Source of the DNA: Jannaschia sp. M317
GTDB taxonomy: Bacteria > Pseudomonadota > Alphaproteobacteria > Rhodobacterales > Rhodobacteraceae
Reading direction: 5' to 3'
DNA length: 64,000 nt
NCBI RefSeq assembly: GCF_025141175.1
Contig: NZ_CP081155.1
Span: 2,509,001-2,573,000, forward strand
In this document: positions 27,046-34,854 of the stretch, piece by piece
Position numbering within the stretch: the first letter of the stretch is position 1
Layout: every line of letters starts with the position of its first letter
Position numbers and translations under genes: made by a program
Notes under the pieces: model-generated
Seen by the model: only the letters and a program-made list of their open reading frames with translations
What the model was told of the DNA's origin: nothing
Databases searched by the model: none

Positions 27046-27602
27046 TGCGTGGGTCACTGTCTGGGGGACGCCTTGTCGCGGTCGTCGGTCCATCCGGTGT
27101 TGGCAAGGACAGCGTCATGGCGGGCCTGCAGGCTGCCTTGCCGAACGTGCATCTGGTGCGCCGGGTGACCACGCGCGCGCCGGGTCTTGGCGGCGAAGAC
27201 TATGACGCGGTGACGGACGCGCAATTCGGAACCTTGGTCGAAGACGGGGCCTTTGCGGTGCACTGGCAGGCGCATGGGCTGCGTTACGGCCTCCCGGTCG
27301 GGATCAATGTCAGCCTTGGCAAGGGCATCGATTGCCTTGCCAACTTCTCTCGCAAGGCTTTGCCCCATGCAGCCGAGATCTTTCCGCGCCTCGTCGTCCT
27401 CAATATCACCGCGCGGCCTGAAACCCTCGCAAGGCGTCTGACGGAACGCGCGCGCGAGACAGAGGTGGAGATTGCCAAACGCCTGGCGCAGGCAGACAAG
27501 CCCCTGCCGTCAGGTCTTGAGGTGATCCATCTGCCCAACGACGGCCCGCTGCCTGATACCGTGGCGCGGGCTGCGGCCCTGCTTCAACCCGCAAGTGTGT
27601 AG
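27042..27602 (+). CDS. phnN: Ribose 1,5-bisphosphate phosphokinase PhnN
   Basis: Product of 186 residues with P-loop GPSGVGKDS (residues 16-24) and guanylate-kinase-like layout: RRVTTRAPGLGGEDYDAVTDAQF, then AFAVHWQAHGLRYGLP and ITARPETLARRLTERARE. PhnN converts ribose 1,5-bisphosphate to PRPP, the last step that returns the ribose carrier to nucleotide metabolism. Its 3-prime end overlaps by 19 bases the end of the convergent DUF1045 gene, so it closes the phnGHI-HAD-JKLN unit. Confidence 0.94.
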   Translation: MMRGSLSGGRLVAVVGPSGVGKDSVMAGLQAALPNVHLVRRVTTRAPGLGGEDYDAVTDAQFGTLVEDGAFAVHWQAHGLRYGLPVGINVSLGKGIDCLANFSRKALPHAAEIFPRLVVLNITARPETLARRLTERARETEVEIAKRLAQADKPLPSGLEVIHLPNDGPLPDTVARAAALLQPASV

Positions 27603-28255
27603 CGGTGCAGCATCTCGAAATGGCCATCGGCCCGCTCACCGCACAAGGCGATCTGGTCCACGACGAAGGGTGCGGGCAAATCCGGCAGGCTGTGCCGCAC
27701 CGCCTGCGTCCACCGGGAAATGGTGTCTTCAGGCAGGCGCCCCGAAAGGGTCAGATGAAACCGGAACTCCTCCATGACATAGGGGTATCCCCATCGTGTC
27801 AGCAGCGCATCCTGGCGCGCGCTCAACCCTGCCGCGCGCCTGCGGGCCAGCTCCGCCTCCGGAGGCGGGTCGCGGAACGCGTCGAGGTCGGTCACACAGG
27901 CTTCTGCGACCTGCCCGAGGGAGTGTGTGTCCCCCATGGGTGTCAGCGCCAGAAACCGGCCAATCGTCATCAGATCAAGACGGTCGCAGATCGCAGGGCG
28001 CAGCGAGACCGCCAGGTCCGATACCGCCTTTTCCAGTCCTTCGACCGTTTGGGTCTTGGCCAGGCGAAAGGGCGGTTTCAACGTTCCATGAAATCCGTAT
28101 TTGCGCGGTGTCATCGTGATGTCACGCAAACCCGGCAGATCGGGTTGGCGCGCCGCGCAGCCCCGCACGACATCCCAGCCCAGCCAGGCAGCACCGAAAT
28201 CGGCCAGCGGCCCCTCTGCCGGTATATAGTAGATCGCAAATCGAGAGTATGACAT
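27584..28255 (-). CDS. DUF1045 phosphonate operon protein, 2H phosphoesterase
   Basis: Product of 223 residues from ATG 28255 (MSYSRFAIYYIPAEG). It has two H-x-T motifs, H56GT in GFHGTLKPPF and H167LT in FRFHLTLSGRL, the active site of the 2H phosphoesterase fold. The family (DUF1045) is regularly encoded in alphaproteobacterial C-P lyase loci that lack PhnP. The likely job is opening the 1,2-cyclic phosphate made by PhnJ, in place of the PhnP metallo-phosphodiesterase; no phnP is seen in the window. It is antiparallel, overlapping the phnN end and lying head-to-head with phnM. Confidence 0.88.
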   Translation of the reverse strand: MSYSRFAIYYIPAEGPLADFGAAWLGWDVVRGCAARQPDLPGLRDITMTPRKYGFHGTLKPPFRLAKTQTVEGLEKAVSDLAVSLRPAICDRLDLMTIGRFLALTPMGDTHSLGQVAEACVTDLDAFRDPPPEAELARRRAAGLSARQDALLTRWGYPYVMEEFRFHLTLSGRLPEDTISRWTQAVRHSLPDLPAPFVVDQIALCGERADGHFEMLHRYTLAG

Positions 28256-28304
28256 GAATTCCCCTTTTCCCACGTCGTCTTTGGCAAAGGCTTGTGACGT
28301 CGAT

Positions 28305-29447
28305 ATGTCAGCAGATCTGTGTCTCGCCAATGCGCAGCTGGTGTTGCCCGATCAGGTCATCACCGGTTCGGTCACGATCGAAAATGGCGTCATCTCAGAC
28401 CTGGCTGAGGGCGATCACGTGCCGAGCGGGGCGCTGGATTGCGCCGGGGATCTGATCCTGCCCGGTCTGGTGGAGCTTCATACCGACAACGTCGAGCGCC
28501 ATATCGAGCCCCGACCAGAGGTGGATTGGCCCCATCTGCCTGCGCTGATCGCCCATGACGCCGAACTGGCCTCGACGGGTATCACAACCGTCTTTGACGC
28601 CTTGCGCGTCGGATCCATCCACAGCGGCAAGGCACGCTACAGCGATTATGCCCGCAAACTGGCCAACGAACTTCTGGCTGCGCGGGCTGCGGGCTTTTTC
28701 AAGATCAGCCACTTCCTGCACCTTCGGGCCGAGATTTGTTCCGAGACGTTGCTGGAGGAATTGGCAGCCTTTGGTCCGCAAGACCGGGTCGGCATCGTCA
28801 GCCTGATGGACCACACGCCGGGCCAACGCCAGTTCCGGGATCTGACCGCGCTGAAAACTTATGTCGCGAAAAAGCGCGGCCTGAATGACGCAGAGTTTGC
28901 CGACCATGTGGAAAACCTGATCGACCTGCAGAAACGCTTTGGCGCCGCGCACGAAGTTGGGTCCGTCAAGGAGGCTGTGCGCCTTGGCGCGGTGCTTGCC
29001 AGCCACGATGACACGACAGCGGACCACGTCGAAACCTCGGCCGCAAACGGCGTGGGCTTCGCCGAGTTTCCGACAACGGTTGAGGCGGCAGAAGCCTGCC
29101 GCGCCCATGGGATCGCCGTGATGATGGGTGCACCGAACCTGATCCGGGGCGGATCGCATTCCGGAAACGTCGCGGCCCACGACCTTGCCAAGGCCAATCT
29201 TCTTGACATCGTCTCGTCGGACTATGTGCCGTCGGCGCTGCTTTTGTCGGCCTTCCGCCTTGCCGATATCTGGAATGACCTGCCCCGCGCCATTGCCACG
29301 GTGACCCGCAACCCAGCGGAAGCGGTACGGCTGCGCGATCGCGGTGCCTTGCGGACCGGCCTGCGCGGAGATGTTCTGCGGGTGCGCAAGATCGACCAGA
29401 CCCCCCTGCTGCGCGGTGTCTGGAGCCAGGGGAACAAAGTCGGCTGA
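28305..29447 (+). CDS. phnM: Ribose 1-methylphosphonate 5-triphosphate diphosphatase PhnM
   Basis: Product of 380 residues from ATG 28305 (MSADLCLANAQLVLPDQV). An earlier in-frame ATG at 28254 exists but would overlap the start of the divergent gene, and its 17 extra residues are not PhnM-like. Amidohydrolase features: HTDNVERHIEPRPEVDWP (metal ligands H59, D61), SLMDHTPGQRQFRD, LASHDDTTADHV and SDYVPSALLLSAFRLAD. PhnM removes pyrophosphate from the triphosphate formed by PhnGHI-L. All expected residues are intact, so this is the canonical copy. Confidence 0.94.
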   Translation: MSADLCLANAQLVLPDQVITGSVTIENGVISDLAEGDHVPSGALDCAGDLILPGLVELHTDNVERHIEPRPEVDWPHLPALIAHDAELASTGITTVFDALRVGSIHSGKARYSDYARKLANELLAARAAGFFKISHFLHLRAEICSETLLEELAAFGPQDRVGIVSLMDHTPGQRQFRDLTALKTYVAKKRGLNDAEFADHVENLIDLQKRFGAAHEVGSVKEAVRLGAVLASHDDTTADHVETSAANGVGFAEFPTTVEAAEACRAHGIAVMMGAPNLIRGGSHSGNVAAHDLAKANLLDIVSSDYVPSALLLSAFRLADIWNDLPRAIATVTRNPAEAVRLRDRGALRTGLRGDVLRVRKIDQTPLLRGVWSQGNKVG

Positions 29448-29517
29448 TCCATCCGGGTCTTTGTCCACAGTCACACAGACTTCATGAAACCGTAGCCTCA
29501 ACGGCATGCAAAGCCCC

Positions 29518-29535
29518 CATTCAACCGGTTGAATG
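29518..29535. promoter_or_regulatory. Perfect 18-base palindrome before second phnD
   Basis: CATTCAACCGGTTGAATG reads identically on both strands. It ends 15 bases before the chosen phnD2 start and just before its GGAGGG ribosome binding site, so a bound protein would block transcription or the leader. It is not part of any gene. Confidence 0.6.
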
Positions 29536-29550
29536 AAACTGGAGGGTGCA

Positions 29551-30420
29551 ATGAAACTCAAATCTCTTTTGGTGGGCGTCGGCCTGGCCGCTGTTTCTGC
29601 TTTTGGGGCTGCGGCCGAAAACTGGAAACTCGCCGTCACGGACGTCGAAGGCATGGAGCGTCTGCAGCTGGAGTGGGGTCCGTTCAAGGACGCACTCGAG
29701 GCGGCCACGGGCGACACGTTTGAATTCTACGCGGTGAATTCGCGCACGGCTGCGGCCGAGGCCCTGCGCGGCGAGACCGTGGACTTCGTGGTTTCCGGCC
29801 CGGCGGAATACGTGGTCATCAACAAGCTGACCAACGCCGCGCCGCTGATCGGCCTAGGCCGCCCTGACTATCATTGCGCCATAATCGTGCTGGCAGACAG
29901 CGGCATCAACCTGCCTGCTGATCTGGTCGGCAAGAAAGTCGCCTTTGGCGACATCGGCTCGACCTCCAACATGCTCTGCCCGATGCAGACCCTGGCCGAC
30001 CATGGCGTCGACCCGGTCAACGACATCGAAAAGACCCACACCTCGCGCAACATCGCCTTTGAGGCGCTGAAGAACGGCGATGTCGCGGCACTTGGCATGA
30101 ACGCGGGAACATTCCTCGGGGTTCGCAATGGCCAGACAGAGCTGCCCTATGGCTACTTCAAGATGATCGCGCGTTCGGGGGATCTGCCCAACGACATGAT
30201 CATGGTCGGGGCCCATGTGCCAGCCGACGCGGCCATGGCAGTGCGTGACGCAATCCTTGATAACAAGGCGCAGATCATCGCGGGCATCACCGCCCACGAA
30301 GAGAACGACAAGTATGTCGGCATGGATCTCGTGGCGATCGAGGACAGCGCCTACGACTACGTGCGGTCCATGTATACGAACGCCGGATACCCTCAGTTCG
30401 ACAATTTCATCGGTGACTGA
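29551..30420 (+). CDS. phnD: PhnD-like substrate-binding protein, second transport cassette
   Basis: Product of 289 residues from ATG 29551, chosen over ATG 29533 because GGAGGG (29541-29546) is correctly placed. Signal peptide MKLKSLLVGVGLAAVSAFGAAA. The mature part keeps the PhnD fold (NWKLAVTDVEGMERL, VDFVVSGPAEYVVINKLTNA, AFGDIGSTSNMLCPM). However, it differs from the first PhnD: GDIGSTSN replaces GDPNSTSG, and the DYxGIIQ region is NSRTAAAEALRG. It therefore probably binds another phosphonate, or phosphite or hypophosphite; substrate unknown. It heads phnDCE-ORF-phnM2-MFS. Confidence 0.87.
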   Translation: MKLKSLLVGVGLAAVSAFGAAAENWKLAVTDVEGMERLQLEWGPFKDALEAATGDTFEFYAVNSRTAAAEALRGETVDFVVSGPAEYVVINKLTNAAPLIGLGRPDYHCAIIVLADSGINLPADLVGKKVAFGDIGSTSNMLCPMQTLADHGVDPVNDIEKTHTSRNIAFEALKNGDVAALGMNAGTFLGVRNGQTELPYGYFKMIARSGDLPNDMIMVGAHVPADAAMAVRDAILDNKAQIIAGITAHEENDKYVGMDLVAIEDSAYDYVRSMYTNAGYPQFDNFIGD

Positions 30421-31231
30421 TCTTTTGCAGGAATACCGGGCGGCACCTGAGGTGCCGTCTGCGCAAACCGGGGTGGCTTTCGCCCCGGTTTCGCCTGTTG
30501 ATATCGAGGTGCGCGCGCTGGCCAAGCGGTTTGGCGACACACCGATCTTTTCTGATGTCAGCTTTCGCCTTGCGCGCGGAGAGGCCACAGCGCTTGTCGG
30601 TGCCAACGGAACAGGAAAATCGACCTTGCTGCGGTGCATGATGGGCCTGATCCCGACCTCTGCCGGCAGCGTGCAACTGTTGGGAATGCAGGCAAATGCA
30701 TCCAGCAAGGGCGAGCTGCGCAGGATCCGCAAACAAGTCGGGCTTGTATCGCAAAAACCCAACCTGGTGCCCCGGCTTTCGGTCTTGACCAACGTCCTGC
30801 ACGGCCTTCTGGGCAAACATCCCGGTCCGCGCCACTGGAGCCACACCCTCGCCCCGCAATCCTCTCGGGTTGCGGCCATGGAGGCGTTGGAACGGGTCGG
30901 CCTGGCGGATTTCGCACAAAGACGCGCAGACAGGTTGTCGGGCGGCCAATCGCAACGCGTCGCCATCGCGCGTGCCATCGTTGGTGCGCCAAAGGTCTTG
31001 TTTGCCGATGAGCCCTGCGCCTCGCTTGATCCAAGCGCGGGCGAAGACGTGATGGAGCTGTTCTTCCGTCTGGTGCGCGACGATGATGTCACCGTTGTCT
31101 TCACCTCGCACAACATCGACCACGCATTGAAATATGGCGACCGGGTTCTGGGTCTTGCGCAGGGGCGCATTCAACTGGACGCAACCGCCAGTTCGCTCAG
31201 CGCCGCCGACCTGAGAGGTCTCTATGACTGA
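30413..31231 (+). CDS. phnC: PhnC-like ATP-binding protein, second transport cassette
   Basis: Product of 272 residues from GTG 30413, which overlaps the phnD2 stop by eight bases; TTG 30425 is an alternative. About 28 unaligned residues precede the ABC domain (VDIEVRALAKRFGD). Walker A is GANGTGKST, the signature LSGGQSQR and Walker B VLFADEPCASLD. GLVSQKPNLVPRLSVLTNVLHG with the following insertion HWSHTLAPQSS is the PhnC pattern. The order D-C-E differs from the first cassette (C-D-E-E), so this set was probably acquired separately, not duplicated. Confidence 0.9.
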   Translation: MTDLLQEYRAAPEVPSAQTGVAFAPVSPVDIEVRALAKRFGDTPIFSDVSFRLARGEATALVGANGTGKSTLLRCMMGLIPTSAGSVQLLGMQANASSKGELRRIRKQVGLVSQKPNLVPRLSVLTNVLHGLLGKHPGPRHWSHTLAPQSSRVAAMEALERVGLADFAQRRADRLSGGQSQRVAIARAIVGAPKVLFADEPCASLDPSAGEDVMELFFRLVRDDDVTVVFTSHNIDHALKYGDRVLGLAQGRIQLDATASSLSAADLRGLYD

Positions 31232-32042
31232 CATCACGCGGCCACGATCGGACCTGACGCGGTTTGAGCGGCCGTCATCCATCGGGTTCCTGGGCTATGT
31301 TCTGGGTCTTTTCATCATCTTCTGGTGCCTTGCCGGTGCCGGTTTCTCGATTGAAAAAGTGGCCAATTCCCCTGCCCGGTTTGCAGATTTCGCCAGCCGC
31401 GCGTTCCCGCCCAATCTGGAACCACAGGTGCTGGCGCGGCTTGGCTGGAAAATGATCGAAACGCTGCAAATCGCCGTCGCCGGGGCTGTGATCGGGGTGA
31501 TCCTGTCGGTGCCTGTCGCGTTGTTGGCGGCAAAGGGCCTGATTGCCGGACCTTGGGTAAACCAGATCACGCGCACGGCGCTCAGCTTTGTGCGCGCCGT
31601 GCCAGACATCGCATGGGCACTGGTATTCGTCGTGGCCGTGGGGCTTGGCCCCTTTGCGGGGATGCTGGCGATCGTGATCGACACCATCGGCTTTTGCGGG
31701 CGGTTCTTTGCAGACGACATGGAGGCCACCGACAAAGGCCCCGCCGAATGCCTGACGGCGACAGGCGCGCGCAGGATCGACGTGGTGGCATGTGCCACGA
31801 TCCCCGGCAGCTTGCCCGCCTTTATCTCCACCTCGCTCTTTGCGCTGGAAAAGGCCGTGCGGTCCTCGACCATCCTTGGCCTTGTAGGAGCCGGAGGGAT
31901 CGGGATCGAATTGAAGGTCGGCTTTGACCTGTTTGACTATCCCACGGCAATGACCGTGATCCTGATGATTGCGGTGGTGGTGATCGGCATCGAACAGGTC
32001 AGCGGCTGGGCACGCACCCGCATCATCGGAGAGCAGAGATGA
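31224..32042 (+). CDS. phnE: PhnE-like permease, second transport cassette
   Basis: Product of 272 residues, standard PhnE length and without the insertion of the first system. Helix 1 is FLGYVLGLFIIFWCLAGAG, followed by a periplasmic stretch with FASRAFPPNLEPQV. The transport domain has MIETLQIAVAGAVIGVILSV, RTALSFVRAVPDIAWALVFV and the coupling loop CLTATGARRIDVVACATIPG, then GLVGAGGIGIELKVGFD. One permease implies a homodimer. It overlaps phnC2 by eight bases and the next small frame by four. Confidence 0.92.
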   Translation: MTDITRPRSDLTRFERPSSIGFLGYVLGLFIIFWCLAGAGFSIEKVANSPARFADFASRAFPPNLEPQVLARLGWKMIETLQIAVAGAVIGVILSVPVALLAAKGLIAGPWVNQITRTALSFVRAVPDIAWALVFVVAVGLGPFAGMLAIVIDTIGFCGRFFADDMEATDKGPAECLTATGARRIDVVACATIPGSLPAFISTSLFALEKAVRSSTILGLVGAGGIGIELKVGFDLFDYPTAMTVILMIAVVVIGIEQVSGWARTRIIGEQR

Positions 32043-32227
32043 CGGTCGCTGGTACAGCACCAGAGCATCTGTGCGCGGCCCGAGGACGACAGACGGCATC
32101 CCCATCCTTTCTGCATCACCGCCCGTCTCATGCGCCTGTTCCAGGATTTGAATTGATGCGCGTCGCGACCAATCTGCCCGAAGACGACGCGGGCGGGCAT
32201 TGGCAACTGAAACTGGAACGGTTCTGA
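32039..32227 (+). CDS. Small coupled ORF of unknown function (62 residues)
   Basis: A 62-codon frame that starts within the phnE stop (ATGA) and stops directly before the phnM2 ATG, so it fills the gap exactly. The N-terminal 30 residues look non-structured (LCAARGRQTASPSFLHHRPS), while the C-terminal VPGFELMRVATNLPEDDAGGHWQLKLERF looks like real protein sequence with a strand ending. It could be a small subunit or the tail of a larger gene that lost its front. I do not recognise a family. Coupling on both sides is the main argument for it being translated. Confidence 0.45.
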   Translation: MTVAGTAPEHLCAARGRQTASPSFLHHRPSHAPVPGFELMRVATNLPEDDAGGHWQLKLERF

Positions 32228-33433
32228 ATGATTACCTTTGAAGGGGCGCAGGTCTACCTGCCCAACGAGATTGCTGACACGACGGTCACGGTCATCGACG
32301 GCCAGATCGCCGAAATCGGCGGCCCGGCGCGTGGCGATGTGATCGACGCCCGCGGGCTGATATTGGCCCCTGCCCTGATCGATGTGCATGGCGATGCGTT
32401 TGAGCGACAATTGATGCCGCGCCCCGGCGTGTTCTTTCCCACTGAAACCGCCGTCATCGACACCGACCGTCAATTGGCAACCAACGGGATCGCAACCGCC
32501 TATCACGCCATCACCCTGGGGTGGGAGCCGGGCCTGCGCGATGTGACCCGCGGGCGCGATCTCATGCAGGCCATCCGCGATCTGGCACCCCGGCTGACGG
32601 TTGAAAATCGCGTGCAGCTTCGATGGGAAACCTACGCGTTCGAGGCCTTGGACGTCATTGAATGGGCCCTCAAGGGGGCTCTCTTGCCGTCGGTTGCCTT
32701 CAACGACCATACCTCCATGACCATGCGCGCCTATGATGTGCCAATCCAGGATCGTGCCTTTGAATTGTCGCCGGACTTTTCCATTGCGTCGCTGGATGAT
32801 GCGAGAATGAAAAAGCGCACCGCGTCCAAGGCACATCGGGCGGGGCTGAGCGAGGCAGACTACATCGCGCTGCTGGGGCGCGTCTGGGATCGGCGCGGCG
32901 AGGTGCCGGATGCCATTGCAAACGTCGCGCGGATGGCGCGGGACGCCGGCGCGCCGATGCTGAGCCATGATGATACGAGGGCGGAAACCCGTGCCTATTT
33001 CCGCAGTCTTGGGGCGAAGGTCGCAGAGTTTCCGATGGTGATGGACGCGGCCAAGGCGGCCCGTGCGGGCGGGGATCCGATCATCTTCGGCGCGCCCAAC
33101 GCCGCGCGCGGCGGCAGCCATATCGGCTCGCTCGGCGCGGGCGACATGGTAGAGGCGGGGCTGTGCGATGCGCTCGCTTCGGACTATTTCTATCCTGCGA
33201 TGCTGGCCGCCATCGCCAAGCTAGAGGCAGAGCGTCGGGCGGATCGGCTGGCGCTTTGGCGGCTTGTCTCGACCGGCCCCGCGCGGGCGATGAACCTGCA
33301 GGATCGCGGCGAAATCGCAGTCGGCAAACGCGCCGATCTGGTCCTTGTGAACTGGCCTGACACCTCCGTGCCGTCCGTTCAGGGAACTTGGGTTGCGGGT
33401 CGTTGCGCCTATCGTGGTGTTCCTGCTGGATGA
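32228..33433 (+). CDS. Divergent PhnM-like amidohydrolase
   Basis: Product of 401 residues in the PhnM branch of the amidohydrolase superfamily, with metal ligands in DVHGDAFERQLMPRPGVFFP (H54, D56), FNDHTSMTMRAYD, MLSHDDTRAET and ASDYFYPAMLAAIAKLEAE. Compared with the canonical copy in this window, the HTDNVERH motif has become HGDAFERQ, and QRWETYAFE-like residues replace the RAEICSETLLEEL region. It is coupled to phnDCE2. It may remove pyrophosphate from a different ribosyl phosphonate or hydrolyse another phosphonate-linked amide or anhydride. PhnM family is likely; an identical function is not assured. Confidence 0.82.
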   Translation: MITFEGAQVYLPNEIADTTVTVIDGQIAEIGGPARGDVIDARGLILAPALIDVHGDAFERQLMPRPGVFFPTETAVIDTDRQLATNGIATAYHAITLGWEPGLRDVTRGRDLMQAIRDLAPRLTVENRVQLRWETYAFEALDVIEWALKGALLPSVAFNDHTSMTMRAYDVPIQDRAFELSPDFSIASLDDARMKKRTASKAHRAGLSEADYIALLGRVWDRRGEVPDAIANVARMARDAGAPMLSHDDTRAETRAYFRSLGAKVAEFPMVMDAAKAARAGGDPIIFGAPNAARGGSHIGSLGAGDMVEAGLCDALASDYFYPAMLAAIAKLEAERRADRLALWRLVSTGPARAMNLQDRGEIAVGKRADLVLVNWPDTSVPSVQGTWVAGRCAYRGVPAG

Positions 33434-34656
33434 GGCTGCCGCACCTTGACCGAGATTACCTGCCTGCCGTCGGGTTGGGGATCACGCAGATCATAGGCTA
33501 CGGCACCTTGATGTATGCCTATGCGGTGCTTTTGCCAGAAATGGCCAAGGATCTTGGCCTGACCCTGTCAGAGGTTTTCGCGGTCCTGTCCCTGGGCCTC
33601 TTCTTTGGTGGTCTGGCCTCTCCTGTCGCAGGAAAATTGGTGGACCGCTTCGGCGGCCGCTGGGTGATGACGTTGGGATCGGTCGTCGCCGGACTGGCCC
33701 TGATGGGGCTGAGCCAGGCCGAAGGGCGCGCCGGGCTTTTCGCAATGATCCTGCTGGCCGAAGGCGCGGGCATGTTTGTCCTCTACAACGTCGCCTTTGC
33801 AAGCGTCGCGCGTCTGGATCTGGGCGTGCCGCCACAGCGCCTGATTTCGGTGATCACGCTGTTCGGCGGCGTGGCTTCGACGATTTTCTGGCCGTTGACC
33901 CTGGCTCTGTTCGATCGGTTCGGGTGGCAGGTGACATGGGTCATCCTGGGCCTCGGCGCTCTGACCATCTGTCCGCCGATCCATTTTTTCGCCCTGCGTG
34001 GTCCTGAACGAAACGCCGCTGCGCCCAAACCGGCGAACACACCGGATTGGCCCGAATTGACCGGACGGCCGCGAAAGCAGGCGATGCTCTGGATGGTCAT
34101 TTCCTTCGTCTTTTCGGGCTACTTGATGGGCGCTGTCATGACGCTTTGGGTGACCAACGTGCAGGACCAGGGCCATACGGCAGCCATCGCCGCCCTTGCG
34201 GGCGCAGTGATCGGTCCGTTCAAGACCGTGGGCCGGTTCTTTGAAATGCTGGTCAGCCGCAACATGTACCCGCTGAACACCTATGCAATCAGCCTCGGCC
34301 TGATGCTGTCGGGTTTCCTCGCCCTGTTGACCTTTGGATTTACCCTGCCCGGGCTTTTGCTGGCAGCCGCCTTTTACGGCATGGGAGACGGCATCAAGAC
34401 GATCGCAGGCGGAACCCTGCCGCTGGCGCTGTTCGGGGCCAAGGGATACGGGGCGCGCCTGGGGTGGATTTCGTTTGTTCAGATGGGGATCAACGCTTCG
34501 GCGCCCTTTGCATTTGCCTGGGCGACACAGACCTATGGTGGTTGGTGGTCCTTTGCCGTGATGGCGATGTGCCTTTGCTGCGCAGTTGCGACCTACAGAT
34601 TGATACCTGATCCAAGGAAATCTAGACAGCGGCCCTCGGGACCGGCACCTGCCTGA
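33430..34656 (+). CDS. MFS transporter at end of second phosphonate cassette
   Basis: Product of 408 residues from ATG 33430, which overlaps the phnM2 stop (ATGA). Twelve hydrophobic helices; after helix 2 comes the MFS loop GKLVDRFGGRWVMTLG, and a long central loop with PKPANTPDWPELTGRPRKQ divides the halves. The second half has VGRFFEMLVSRNMYPLN as the counterpart motif. Because it is coupled to phnM2, it may export a by-product or import an alternative form of the substrate. The substrate cannot be deduced. Confidence 0.87.
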   Translation: MRLPHLDRDYLPAVGLGITQIIGYGTLMYAYAVLLPEMAKDLGLTLSEVFAVLSLGLFFGGLASPVAGKLVDRFGGRWVMTLGSVVAGLALMGLSQAEGRAGLFAMILLAEGAGMFVLYNVAFASVARLDLGVPPQRLISVITLFGGVASTIFWPLTLALFDRFGWQVTWVILGLGALTICPPIHFFALRGPERNAAAPKPANTPDWPELTGRPRKQAMLWMVISFVFSGYLMGAVMTLWVTNVQDQGHTAAIAALAGAVIGPFKTVGRFFEMLVSRNMYPLNTYAISLGLMLSGFLALLTFGFTLPGLLLAAAFYGMGDGIKTIAGGTLPLALFGAKGYGARLGWISFVQMGINASAPFAFAWATQTYGGWWSFAVMAMCLCCAVATYRLIPDPRKSRQRPSGPAPA

Positions 34657-34840
34657 TCGCGTCTGAGAATGCCGACCATCGCGATCGGCTGCTCTCGTCA
34701 TCCGATCCATTTCTACGGATCCTGCGGAAGGCCTTCGCAAGGTCCGGCAGCTTTGGTGGTCGGCCAACCAAGGTGTGCACGTTTCGGCTGTTGTGAGCGA
34801 AGCTTACAACCCGAATGGGATGGGCAACGCGGAACGATAG

Positions 34841-34854
34841 AGCCAGTTCTGGCT
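34841..34854. terminator. Compact hairpin between convergent MFS and hpxW-like genes
   Basis: AGCCAG-TT-CTGGCT, a perfect 6-bp inverted repeat overlapping the last codons of the hpxW-like gene. Other small dyads (GATCC...GGATC, GCGGAAGGCCTTCGC) lie in the 196-base gap. Terminator role is likely by position. Confidence 0.35.
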
